This document shows, one piece after another, positions 19,740-28,128 of a stretch of 64,000 nucleotides of DNA (position 1 is its first letter; the number at the start of each line of letters is the position of its first letter). The stretch lies in contig CAWCTB010000051.1 in NCBI GenBank assembly GCA_963798275.1, forward strand, positions 158,546 to 222,545, in the 5' to 3' direction. The DNA is from CAWCTB01 sp963798275. GTDB lineage: Bacteria; Acidobacteriota; Terriglobia; Terriglobales; Acidobacteriaceae. Position numbers and translations under genes: made by a program. The notes under the pieces were generated by a model. That model was not told where the DNA came from, did not search any database, and saw only the letters and a program-made list of their open reading frames with translations.

Positions 19740-19757
19740 ATTGAGTGGACACTCAAT
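19740..19757. promoter_or_regulatory. 18-bp palindrome upstream of the kinase gene
   Basis: ATTGAGTG-GA-CACTCAAT has perfect 8-bp arms and lies 57-75 bases before the kinase start. The sequence TGGCATTAT immediately upstream looks like an extended -10 element, so a bound repressor would overlap the transcription start. It is not the CIRCE element, whose half sites are in the opposite order. Confidence 0.5.
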
Positions 19758-19814
19758 GACCAGTAATCCAATCCGAGCTTCGCATTTCGGGGGAATACCG
19801 CAGCCTGCACAACC

Positions 19815-20783
19815 ATGACTTCCGTCCACGCCGGCGAACAACTCGATCACTACCAGATTGACAAGCTGATTGCCCGCAGTGGCATGGCGTCCATCTATCA
19901 AGGAACCGATCTGCGCAATGGGCGGAAGGTCGCCATCAAGATCCCTCACCCTGAAATGGAGAGTGACGCCAACCTGTTCGACCGCTTCCGCCGCGAGGAG
20001 GAGATCGGCAAGGACATGGACCATCCCGGCGTGATGAAAGTGTTCACTGACGATGACCGCAGTGAAGTCTACATGGTCAGTGAGTGGGTGGACGGCCGGC
20101 TGCTGCGTCAGATTCTCGATGAGCAGAAGAAACTTGACCCGGAGCGCGCCGTCAGGATTACCACGCGCATTCTGGACGCCTTGCAGTACATCCACGATCG
20201 CGGCATCATTCACCGCGACTTGAAGCCGGAAAACGTCATGGTCGACGATCAGGACAACATTAAGCTGATCGATTTTGGCATAGCGTCGAACCTTCGCGGC
20301 CGCCGGTTGACCTTCGCCAAGCTGTCACAGACCATGGGTACGCCGGATTACATCTCGCCCGAGCAGGTCAGGGGGAAACGCGGCGATGCGCGCAGCGACC
20401 TATACTCCGTCGGCGTCATGTTGTACGAGATGCTGACGGGCCAGGTGCCGTTCACCGGACCGAATCCCTTCGTTGTCATGAACGACCGGCTGTTGAATAA
20501 TCCTGTTCCGCCGCGCGAAATCGATCCCGCCATCACGCCCCAGTTGCAGGAGATCATCTATCGCGCCCTGGAGCGCGATTGGAAGAACCGCTATGCCCGA
20601 GCCAGCGAATTCGCCTGGGACCTCGAGCACCAGGACCAGGTTGGGGTTGCGGAGCGCGCCGAGTTGCACGACTGGAGAACACGGCGCAGCCCGTGGCCCA
20701 GAAAAATCGCCTTCTACGTCGCCATGGCGCTGATCCCGGTGGTGGTCTTCGCCCTGCTGCTATGGGTTGCCCGCCATAGCTGA
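19815..20783 (+). CDS. Ser/Thr protein kinase, membrane-anchored (PknB-like)
   Basis: A 322-residue Hanks-type kinase. The glycine-rich loop is degenerate (LIARSGMASIYQG), the lysine is in VAIKIPHP, the catalytic loop reads HRDLKPENVMV, the DFG motif is LIDFGIAS, and the activation segment ends in GTPDYISPEQ. A single transmembrane helix lies at the very C-terminus (about 298-318) with only a few residues beyond it; there is no PASTA or other sensor domain. The phosphatase upstream is its likely antagonist. Confidence 0.95.
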   Translation: MTSVHAGEQLDHYQIDKLIARSGMASIYQGTDLRNGRKVAIKIPHPEMESDANLFDRFRREEEIGKDMDHPGVMKVFTDDDRSEVYMVSEWVDGRLLRQILDEQKKLDPERAVRITTRILDALQYIHDRGIIHRDLKPENVMVDDQDNIKLIDFGIASNLRGRRLTFAKLSQTMGTPDYISPEQVRGKRGDARSDLYSVGVMLYEMLTGQVPFTGPNPFVVMNDRLLNNPVPPREIDPAITPQLQEIIYRALERDWKNRYARASEFAWDLEHQDQVGVAERAELHDWRTRRSPWPRKIAFYVAMALIPVVVFALLLWVARHS

Positions 20784-20824
20784 GCCGTCCTGCTGGGCTC
20801 CGCATAGGACTCCGGACATGAGCG

Positions 20825-22141
20825 CTATCGTTGGATGAACTCGTCGTTGTGAACCACGAATTCCGGATAGGCTCCCGCTCCCAGCTCGTGGAGGTCCATG
20901 CCTTGACGCTCGCCGTCGGGATCGACCCGCTGCGGATAGAAGCGATTCAGCAGCCAGTTCAGGCGATAGGTGAGGGGTAGGACGAAGCCGAGCAGGGTTG
21001 CGATTCCAACTATCTGCGCCAGCCACTGCCCATTGGCTGGGCTCTGCCCGGGAAATTTGGCGAACAGGCCGGCCGCAAGCAGACCCCACAAGCCAGCGAC
21101 TGCGTGCACCGGAATCGCTCCTCCCGGGTCGTCCACTTTGAGCCACATCTCGAACCAGTCAACCGCGAACGTCACCAGGATGCCCGCAACGAAACCAATG
21201 AGCAGAGCCGCCGCTGGTTTCAGAGACGCCGCGGCCGCACTGCTCGCGACTAACCCACCGACCCAGCCATTGGCTGTGATAGAGGCATCGGGTCTGCCGA
21301 AACGAATGCGCGTTATCGTCAGTGCTATCAGCCCCGATGCCGCTGCCGACAGAGTTGTGTTGACGGCAACCAGTACTGCGCGCCCCGGCTGGGCATGGTT
21401 GAAGAGAATCGCTCCTGCGGAGTTCAAACCCAACCAGCCAAGCCACGCCAGAAGACAGCCAAACACGACGTAGACGACGTTGTGTCCCGGGATGCCGGCG
21501 GGGATGCCTTCCGCAGAGTATTTATCGAGGCGTGGACCAAGAATCCAGACCAGGGCCAAGGCAGTCAGGCCGCCGACCACCTGAATCGATCCTGCACCGC
21601 CGACATCGAGGAATCCACGTCCCAGTCCGTAGTTGGCGCCGAGCTGCGCCAGCCAGCCTCCATCCCACGCCCAGTGCGCGAAAATCGGATACGTGCACCC
21701 GGCAAGGATCGCCGTGGAGGCGCAACACGCGCCAAGCCGCCAGCGGTCGGCTGCGGCGCTGAGTGGAATCAAGGCGACGAATCCGGCTCCGAACATTTGC
21801 AGCAGGGTCACCAGCGAAGCAGGCGATCCATCAAGTTCGACGCCGCGAAGAAAGAACGGTTCCGCGGCTATCCAGTCCCACGGCTTACCACCGATGGTCC
21901 AAACGTGGGCTGGCGCGCCGGCAAAGCCAGCCCAGGCGAATCCGCAGACGACATAGACAATCGAAGCCACTGAGATCGCGCAGAGCGAGGCCAGCATGGC
22001 GTGCGCGGCGCTGCGTGATCGGCCGAGCCCATTATTGATCAGGGCCAGACCGGCCATCGCCAGCGGGACGATAAGAATAGAGAAGAGACAAACCGCCCAA
22101 GCCGGAGTGTCGGAAAATGCCGGCACGGCCCCAGGAATCAC
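20825..22141 (-). CDS. amt: Amt-family ammonium transporter with altered pore
   Basis: A 438-residue, 11-12 helix Amt/Mep/Rh protein. The conserved Asp is Asp179 (FLDVGGAGSIQVVGG) and the second pore histidine is His346 (IPVHAVAGLWG). The first twin-His position, eight residues after the Asp, is Gln187 instead of His. The C-terminal regulatory tail GMDLHELGAGAY is recognisable. The start is GTG, overlapping the stop of a 59-aa gene upstream (GTGA), with GAGG inside that gene as ribosome site. The usual neighbour glnK is absent. Transport may be altered or it may serve as a sensor. Confidence 0.9.
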   Translation of the reverse strand: MIPGAVPAFSDTPAWAVCLFSILIVPLAMAGLALINNGLGRSRSAAHAMLASLCAISVASIVYVVCGFAWAGFAGAPAHVWTIGGKPWDWIAAEPFFLRGVELDGSPASLVTLLQMFGAGFVALIPLSAAADRWRLGACCASTAILAGCTYPIFAHWAWDGGWLAQLGANYGLGRGFLDVGGAGSIQVVGGLTALALVWILGPRLDKYSAEGIPAGIPGHNVVYVVFGCLLAWLGWLGLNSAGAILFNHAQPGRAVLVAVNTTLSAAASGLIALTITRIRFGRPDASITANGWVGGLVASSAAAASLKPAAALLIGFVAGILVTFAVDWFEMWLKVDDPGGAIPVHAVAGLWGLLAAGLFAKFPGQSPANGQWLAQIVGIATLLGFVLPLTYRLNWLLNRFYPQRVDPDGERQGMDLHELGAGAYPEFVVHNDEFIQR

Positions 22142-22317
22142 TGAGGTTCCTCACTCACCTGCATATGGGAATGAAACAGGAGGACTAGTCCCATCAATTC
22201 CACGGCAATACCTGCCACCACAAAAGCAGTTAGTGCGGTGGTGGACCGAAGAAGATCCAGCGCGGACAGGACAATCGTCCACCCCGCCAGCAACAGTAAA
22301 ATGCCCGCAAGCCTCAT
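22138..22317 (-). CDS. 59-residue membrane micro-protein coupled to amt
   Basis: A small protein starting MRLAGILLLLAGWTIVL and ending VSEEPQ. It has two hydrophobic helices (about 3-21 and 30-50) with a short polar link, and a charged C-terminus. The stop codon TGA overlaps the GTG start of the Amt gene (GTGA), so translation of the transporter is likely coupled to it. No family is recognised. It could be a small transporter subunit or only a leader peptide; the intact hydrophobic pattern and tight overlap argue for a real gene. Its own ribosome site is weak. Confidence 0.65.
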   Translation of the reverse strand: MRLAGILLLLAGWTIVLSALDLLRSTTALTAFVVAGIAVELMGLVLLFHSHMQVSEEPQ

Positions 22318-22538
22318 GGATTGTGTCGAACAACAGAACTACATTTGGGAAGGACCGCGCCCGCAACCGACGCCAGCGTCCGATCCAACGAACCCCGCCA
22401 ATTTACAAGGGTATGGTTCGCCCGGACGTGCGTCCAATCGATTTTTTTGATGGAGGTTAGAAGCGGGAGCCTGTGGAAACTGTGGAAACCGGTTGTTACT
22501 ATAGAGTCCAGATTCGCCGTACCATCCTGACCATCCTC

Positions 22539-22901
22539 ATGAGAGACATCCTGAACCAGATAGTCGCCAATCGCGCAGGTACGCTCACCGTGCTGCTGTT
22601 TGCCGCTTTCCTGGAAGCCTTTGGAGATTCCTGCTTCCAGGCTGGCCTCTACCGCTCATCGGGGGCGGCGCGCTACGTTTCTTTTGCCGGAGGAGCCATC
22701 GCTTTGGCGTTCTACGGATTGCTCGTGAACACCCCTCCCTGGGATTTCGGCAGGCTGTTGGGGCTGTATGTGGTGCTGTTTTTCCTGGTGGCGCAAATTC
22801 TGGCAAAGGTGCGATTCAACCAGACTCCGACGCCGCCGATTTTGCTGGGCGGCTCGCTCATCGTGGCCGGAGGCATGATCATCTCGTTTTGGCGGAAGTG
22901 A
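22539..22901 (+). CDS. Small four-helix membrane protein
   Basis: A 120-residue protein starting MRDILNQIVANRAG with four hydrophobic helices (about 13-31, 44-62, 70-88 and 98-115), in the size and topology class of small multidrug/DMT transporters, though no signature Glu of EmrE-type pumps is clear. An in-frame ATG 22 codons upstream gives a polar extension that is less likely. TTGTTACTATAG just before 22505 resembles a -10 region. It precedes proB by 90 bases. Function unknown. Confidence 0.65.
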   Translation: MRDILNQIVANRAGTLTVLLFAAFLEAFGDSCFQAGLYRSSGAARYVSFAGGAIALAFYGLLVNTPPWDFGRLLGLYVVLFFLVAQILAKVRFNQTPTPPILLGGSLIVAGGMIISFWRK

Positions 22902-22990
22902 GCAGCCAGCAATCGCGTTTCGGCAAGAGACGCTGAATGGTTTTCCCGATAGGATAAGTAGATTGACAGACAGATCAGGGGCAACGACTC

Positions 22991-23890
22991 ATGGCAACGC
23001 CAAAACTTGACCAGCCCGCGCTGTCCGGGGGCGAGGCAACGGTGGCTTTAATGGGCTCAGGCGACGGCCGTCGCCGGGTGGCACAAGCTCGCCGCATCGT
23101 GATCAAGCTGGGCACGAATGTCATCATGCGCGACGACGGCAAGATTGCGCTCGGCCGCCTGTACGGCATCGTCGAGTCGGTAGCGAAGTTGCGCGATGAA
23201 GGCCGGGAAGTGCTGCTGGTTTCTTCCGGCGCCGTCGGCCTGGGCATGGAACGCATCGGAGTCGCGAAGCGCCCGGTTGAACTGTCGGAGATCCAGGCCT
23301 GTGCCGCTATCGGGCAGAGCCGGCTCATGTCGATCTACGACGACGCCTTCGAGAAGCTCGGCTGTCGCATTGCGCAAATATTGCTGACGGAAGACGATTT
23401 CCGCGATCCGGTTCGCTATGGCAACCTGCGGGCGACGCTGTCTTCGCTGTTGAGTCTTGGCGTAATCCCTGTGATCAATGAGAACGACACCGTATCGACG
23501 ATGGAGCTCGACCGCCCGTCCGATTCTCCGGAACGGGAACGTGTCTTCGGAGACAACGACAAGCTGTCGGCCCTGGTCATGACGCATGTCGATGCTGACC
23601 TGTTGGTCTTGCTGTCTGACGTCGACGGGCTGTACTCCGGCGATCCCGAGAACGAGGGCGCGCAGATCGTCAGTGAGGTAAAGGAAGTCACCGACGCTGT
23701 GCGGCGTCTGGCGCAAGGCAAGAACGGCCGAGGCCGCGGCGGCATGTCGACGAAACTGGAAGCAGCCCGCATCGTCTCCGAGTCGCAGCGTTTGGCGGTG
23801 ATCGCGAATGGGCGAACTCCGCATGTGATCGAGCGTGTCTGCGCAGGCGAGCGCATTGGCACGCTGTTTCTCTCACGGAGTGCGGACTGA
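22991..23890 (+). CDS. proB: Glutamate 5-kinase, short form
   Basis: A 299-residue enzyme that phosphorylates glutamate to gamma-glutamyl phosphate, the first step of proline synthesis. The amino-acid kinase fold shows RRIVIKLGTNVI, LLVSSGAVGLGM, IPVINENDTVS, FGDNDKLSALV and GRGGMSTKLEAA. The C-terminal PUA domain found in E. coli (367 residues) is absent, as in several other lineages. About 30 extra polar residues precede the domain. Its stop overlaps the proA start (TGATG), so the two are co-translated. Confidence 0.96.
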   Translation: MATPKLDQPALSGGEATVALMGSGDGRRRVAQARRIVIKLGTNVIMRDDGKIALGRLYGIVESVAKLRDEGREVLLVSSGAVGLGMERIGVAKRPVELSEIQACAAIGQSRLMSIYDDAFEKLGCRIAQILLTEDDFRDPVRYGNLRATLSSLLSLGVIPVINENDTVSTMELDRPSDSPERERVFGDNDKLSALVMTHVDADLLVLLSDVDGLYSGDPENEGAQIVSEVKEVTDAVRRLAQGKNGRGRGGMSTKLEAARIVSESQRLAVIANGRTPHVIERVCAGERIGTLFLSRSAD

Positions 23891-25221
23891 TGTCCTCCGT
23901 CCGCGAGATCGCAGAAGGCAGTAAGCGTGCCTCGCGAGCGCTGGCGAGAGTGCCCGGGCGAACCCGGGATGAGGCGATTTGCGCGGTAGCGACTGCGATC
24001 GAAGCCAATCGGTCGCACCTGCTCGAGGTCAACCGCTGTGATGTAGCCGACGGCGAGAAGCTAGTCGCGCGCGGAGAGATGTCTTCCGCCACCTTGGACC
24101 GGCTGCGGCTGAGCGACTCCAAGATTGCGGAGATGGTGCACTCTGTGCGGGCAGTGGCCGATCTGGCAGACCCGATCGGAATCATTCTCGACCGCACCGA
24201 ACTCGATGCCGGCCTCGTGCTGGACCGCGTGAGCTGTCCGCTGGGTGTGCTGGCAGTTATCTTCGAAGCGCGGCCTGACGCCGTAACCCAGATCAGCGCG
24301 CTCGCGCTGAAGTCGGGCAATGCCGTCATCCTGAAAGCTGGCAGGGAAGTCGAGCGCACGGCCTCATTGCTGGTCGAGATCATTCGCGAAACGATCGAGC
24401 ACCACGACGTTCCGGCAGACGCCGTCAGCTTGGTCACCGGCAGGGAAGCGGTTCACGAACTACTCGGCATGTCCGATTTGGTGGACCTGGTCATTCCGCG
24501 AGGATCGAAGCAGCTTGTCGAGTTCGTGCAGTCTTCGACGCGCATTCCGGTGCTGGGCCATGCCGAGGGCGTTTGTCATGTGTACGTCGACTCCGCTGCC
24601 GATGTGGCGATGGCACTCGCCATCGTCGACGACGCCAAGACCGACTATCCCGCCGCCTGCAACGCTGCCGAAACGGTGCTGGTGCATGAGGCGATTGCCG
24701 CCTTGTTCCTTCCGGTGCTGGTACAACGCTTGCAATCCCGTGGTGTTCGTTTGCGCGGATGCGCGAAGACGCTCCGCATCTTGAATGACCCCAGGATCGA
24801 ACCCGTCTCCGACAGCGAATGGCACTGCGAATATGGCGACCTGACGCTGGCAGTGCGGGTGGTCAGCGGAATCGACGAAGCCATCGATCACATTCACCGC
24901 TACGGTTCTTCACATACCGAGACCATTGTTACGTCAGACGAAGCCGCGGCAGAGCGCTTCCTGCTGGAGGTCGATGCGGCGGGGGTCTATCACAACGCTT
25001 CCACGCGGTTCGCCGATGGATACCGCTACGGCTTTGGCGCGGAGGTGGGCGTCAGCACGAGCAAGCTGCATGCCCGCGGGCCGGTCGGGCTGAGCGGGCT
25101 CACGACCTATAAATACATTCTGCGCGGCCACGGGCAGATCGGCCGCGACTATCATGGACCGAATGCGCGGAGATTCCGGCATACGCGGCTTTCGCTCCAG
25201 CAGGAAGGCAGCGATTCGTAA
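23890..25221 (+). CDS. proA: Gamma-glutamyl phosphate reductase
   Basis: A 443-residue NADPH-dependent aldehyde-dehydrogenase-fold enzyme making glutamate-5-semialdehyde. Visible motifs include VIFEARPDAVTQISALALK, LVDLVIPRGSKQLV, the catalytic-cysteine region YPAACNAAETVLVH and the family C-terminal signature AEVGVSTSKLHARGPVGL. Length is slightly above the usual 415-420. It overlaps proB and is followed after 18 bases by the D-aminoacylase gene, probably on the same transcript. Confidence 0.97.
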   Translation: MSSVREIAEGSKRASRALARVPGRTRDEAICAVATAIEANRSHLLEVNRCDVADGEKLVARGEMSSATLDRLRLSDSKIAEMVHSVRAVADLADPIGIILDRTELDAGLVLDRVSCPLGVLAVIFEARPDAVTQISALALKSGNAVILKAGREVERTASLLVEIIRETIEHHDVPADAVSLVTGREAVHELLGMSDLVDLVIPRGSKQLVEFVQSSTRIPVLGHAEGVCHVYVDSAADVAMALAIVDDAKTDYPAACNAAETVLVHEAIAALFLPVLVQRLQSRGVRLRGCAKTLRILNDPRIEPVSDSEWHCEYGDLTLAVRVVSGIDEAIDHIHRYGSSHTETIVTSDEAAAERFLLEVDAAGVYHNASTRFADGYRYGFGAEVGVSTSKLHARGPVGLSGLTTYKYILRGHGQIGRDYHGPNARRFRHTRLSLQQEGSDS

Positions 25222-25239
25222 CCGTTATAGGCCAGGTTC

Positions 25240-26682
25240 GTGAAGCACAGCGACACCCTCATTCGCAATGTCCAGATCATCGATGGCAGCGGCGGCGAGC
25301 CTCGCGTGGGGGACGTGGCGATCGAGGGCGGACGAATGCTGGAAATTGGCTGCCTCTCTGATGTCAGAGCGGATCACGTCGTAGACGGGGGCGGGCTGGC
25401 TCTCGCACCTGGCTTCATCGATACCCACACCCACGACGACCTATACCTGCTGCGCGCTCCGGAGGTCCTGCCCAAGCTTTCGCAGGGCGTGACCACGGTC
25501 ATCGTGGGAAACTGCGGCATCAGCGCCGCCCCGGTGCATTTGCAGAACGGGCTGCCCGAGCCGATGAACCTGCTGGGCGAAGCGAGCGCGTTTCGCTATC
25601 CGGCCTTTCGCGATTACGTCAGTGCAGTCGAGGCAGCACAGCCCGCGGTCAATGTCGCCGCGCTGGTGGGGCACACCGCGCTGCGCAACAATCACCTGGA
25701 TCGCCTTGACCGTCCAGCGACGTCAGACGAGATTACCGCCATGCGCCGCCAACTGGCCGAGGCGCTGGAATGCGGTGCTCTTGGCTTGAGCACCGGGCTC
25801 GCCTATGGATCGGCAATCGCGGCGACCACGGAAGAAGTGGTTGCGTTGTGCGAGCCGCTGGCCAGCCAGGGGGGAATTTACGCCACGCACGTGCGCAACG
25901 AACGCGATCGCGTGCTGGAGGCAGTCGCGGAAGCCCTGCACATCGGTGAGGAATCCCGTGCGCGCGTCATCGTTTCTCACCTGAAGTGTGCCGGCGTCGA
26001 CAACTGGGGTAAGAGCGGAGATCTCCTCAACTCGCTGGAAGCTTCGCAGCAGGAAAACGCGGTTGGCTGGGACTGTTATCCCTACGCCGCCAGTTCGACC
26101 ACACTCGACCTGTACCAGGTTGACGAGCGCATCGCCATTCGAATTACCCGTTCCGATCCGCATCCTGAAATGGCTGGCCAGACACTCGCCCAGATCGCCG
26201 CGTTGTGGGGCGTCACCCAGATTGAAGCTGCGCGCCGCCTGCAACCGGCAGGGGCGATTTACCACAGCATGGCGGAGGACGATGTGCGCCGCATCCTGCG
26301 GCATCCCGGCACCATGATCGGCTCCGATGGCCTGCCCAACGACCCTCTGCCCCATCCCCGGCTGTGGGGGACGTTTCCGCGCGTGCTCGGTCATTACAGC
26401 CGCGAGCAGAAGCTGTTTTCGCTGAGCGAAGCAGTGCGTAAGATGACCAGTCTGCCGGCCGAGCGTTTCGGCTTGACCAATCGTGGCCGGGTGCGAGAAG
26501 GTTACGCGGCAGACCTGGTGCTGTTCGATCCAGTGCAGGTGCGCGACAATGCTGACTTCACCGACCCGGTGCGGCCTTCTACCGGCATTGAGGCTGTCTG
26601 GGTAAATGGTGTGCTCTCGTATTCCAATGGGGATTCAACCGGCCAGCGCGCCGGGCGCTTTCTGCGGCGCGCGGCAGCGTAA
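25240..26682 (+). CDS. N-acyl-D-amino-acid deacylase
   Basis: A 480-residue amidohydrolase-superfamily zinc enzyme. The metal-binding DTHTHDD motif, VGNCGISAAP with the family's zinc-ligand Cys, VSHLKCAG and the catalytic-Asp segment IGSDGLPNDPLPHPRLWG are all present. Such enzymes release D-amino acids from N-acyl forms or process related adducts. The start is GTG. A GntP permease gene follows after 43 bases, which suggests uptake and hydrolysis of a D-amino-acid derivative, possibly from peptidoglycan turnover; the substrate is inferred. Confidence 0.93.
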   Translation: MKHSDTLIRNVQIIDGSGGEPRVGDVAIEGGRMLEIGCLSDVRADHVVDGGGLALAPGFIDTHTHDDLYLLRAPEVLPKLSQGVTTVIVGNCGISAAPVHLQNGLPEPMNLLGEASAFRYPAFRDYVSAVEAAQPAVNVAALVGHTALRNNHLDRLDRPATSDEITAMRRQLAEALECGALGLSTGLAYGSAIAATTEEVVALCEPLASQGGIYATHVRNERDRVLEAVAEALHIGEESRARVIVSHLKCAGVDNWGKSGDLLNSLEASQQENAVGWDCYPYAASSTTLDLYQVDERIAIRITRSDPHPEMAGQTLAQIAALWGVTQIEAARRLQPAGAIYHSMAEDDVRRILRHPGTMIGSDGLPNDPLPHPRLWGTFPRVLGHYSREQKLFSLSEAVRKMTSLPAERFGLTNRGRVREGYAADLVLFDPVQVRDNADFTDPVRPSTGIEAVWVNGVLSYSNGDSTGQRAGRFLRRAAA

Positions 26683-26725
26683 GCGAAGCAGCAATCGCCA
26701 GTGAGCGGTTTGTCTCATCCAACCT

Positions 26726-28072
26726 ATGATCAACAGCCGCGACACCTTCCTGCTGCTCTCCGCTCTGGCCTCCATCCTGGCAGTGGTCATCCTGATCGCG
26801 CGCTTCAAGGTCAATCCTTTTATTGTGCTGATGACCGCTTCGCTGGGACTGGCTCTGGTCACCGGCATGCCCGCGCAGGCGATCGTCAAGTCGTTCGAAG
26901 TCGGTGTCGGCGGCACGCTCGGGCACATCGCTATCATCGTGGCGCTCGGAACCATGCTGGGCAAGATGATGGCGGAATCGGGTGGCGCCGACCGTATTGC
27001 CTACACGCTCATCCACCTCTTTGGTGAGCGGAACGTATCGTGGGCGATGGTGGTGATCGGCTTTCTGGTTGGCCTGCCGGTTTTCTTCGAAGTCGGTTTC
27101 GTGCTGCTGATACCGATCGCGTTTACCGTCGCGCGGCGCACCGGGACGTCGCTGATCCTTGTCGGCCTCCCCATGGTCGCTGGACTGTCGGTAGTGCACG
27201 GGCTGGTGCCCCCTCATCCAGCGGCCATGTTGGCGGTCACGGCCTATAACGCGGACATCGGGCGCACCGTCCTGTTCGCCTTGCTAGTAGGGATACCTAC
27301 GGCGATTATCGCCGGTCCTCTCTATGCGCGTTTCATCGCGCCCCATGTCCAGGTCGATCCCCACAATCCCATCGCCGAGGAATTCATCGACGATAACCCG
27401 CATCGCGACTTGCCCAGCTTCGGGCTGACGCTGGCCACGATTCTGTTGCCGATTGCTCTCATGCTGCTGGGAAGTTGGGCCGATTTCTTCGCCGCGCCCC
27501 AGAGTCGCGCCAACGAACTGCTGCGCATGCTCGGCAGCGCGGATCTCGCTCTGCTGATTGGCGCCGCAGTGAGCTTCGTTACGCTAGGCACCATGCGCGG
27601 TTTCAGCCGCGAGACGATCCTGAAGTACTCGGTGGAGTGCCTGGCCCCGACCGCCATGATTACCCTGCTGGTCGGCGCCGGCGGAGGCTTTGGCCGCATC
27701 CTGCAGGACAGCGGCACCTCGCAGGCCATCGTCAATCTGGCGCTACATGCGCACTTGTCCGTTCTGTTTTCCGCATGGCTGGTGGCGGCACTGGTGCGGC
27801 TGGCTACGGGATCGTCGACGGTTGCCATGACCATGGCCGCAGGAATCATCGCGCCCATTGCGGCGCACACCACCGTTCGACCTGAGTTGCTGACGATTGC
27901 TACCGGCGCCGGTTCGCTCATCTTCTCGCATTTCAACGACGGCGGCTTCTGGCTGGTGAAGGAGTACTTCGGCATAAGCGTGGCGGATACGCTGAAGAGC
28001 TGGTCGATTTGCGAGACCATCATTTCCGTGGTGGCGCTGCTGCTGACCCTGGCGCTGTCGGTGGTGGTCTGA
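26726..28072 (+). CDS. GntP-family permease
   Basis: A 448-residue protein with about 12-14 transmembrane helices, matching gluconate/H+ symporters: FKVNPFIVLMTASLGLALV near the N-terminus, GFLVGLPVFFEVGFVLLIPI in the middle, and the C-terminal GSLIFSHFNDGGFWLVKEYF. GntP proteins import gluconate and other hydroxy- or amino-acid anions. Its position after the D-aminoacylase gene suggests that its cargo is the deacylase substrate rather than gluconate, although a lactonase gene follows. Confidence 0.94.
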   Translation: MINSRDTFLLLSALASILAVVILIARFKVNPFIVLMTASLGLALVTGMPAQAIVKSFEVGVGGTLGHIAIIVALGTMLGKMMAESGGADRIAYTLIHLFGERNVSWAMVVIGFLVGLPVFFEVGFVLLIPIAFTVARRTGTSLILVGLPMVAGLSVVHGLVPPHPAAMLAVTAYNADIGRTVLFALLVGIPTAIIAGPLYARFIAPHVQVDPHNPIAEEFIDDNPHRDLPSFGLTLATILLPIALMLLGSWADFFAAPQSRANELLRMLGSADLALLIGAAVSFVTLGTMRGFSRETILKYSVECLAPTAMITLLVGAGGGFGRILQDSGTSQAIVNLALHAHLSVLFSAWLVAALVRLATGSSTVAMTMAAGIIAPIAAHTTVRPELLTIATGAGSLIFSHFNDGGFWLVKEYFGISVADTLKSWSICETIISVVALLLTLALSVVV

Positions 28073-28128
28073 GCCGGGGGGCGGGTCCGCTTGCGCTGTC
28101 CGGGCGAATGCGTTCTTATGAGGGAGTC

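Noticed and set aside
19740..19757. CIRCE heat-shock element
   Set aside because: CIRCE has GCACTC before GAGTGC with a nine-base spacer; here the order is reversed and the spacer is two bases.
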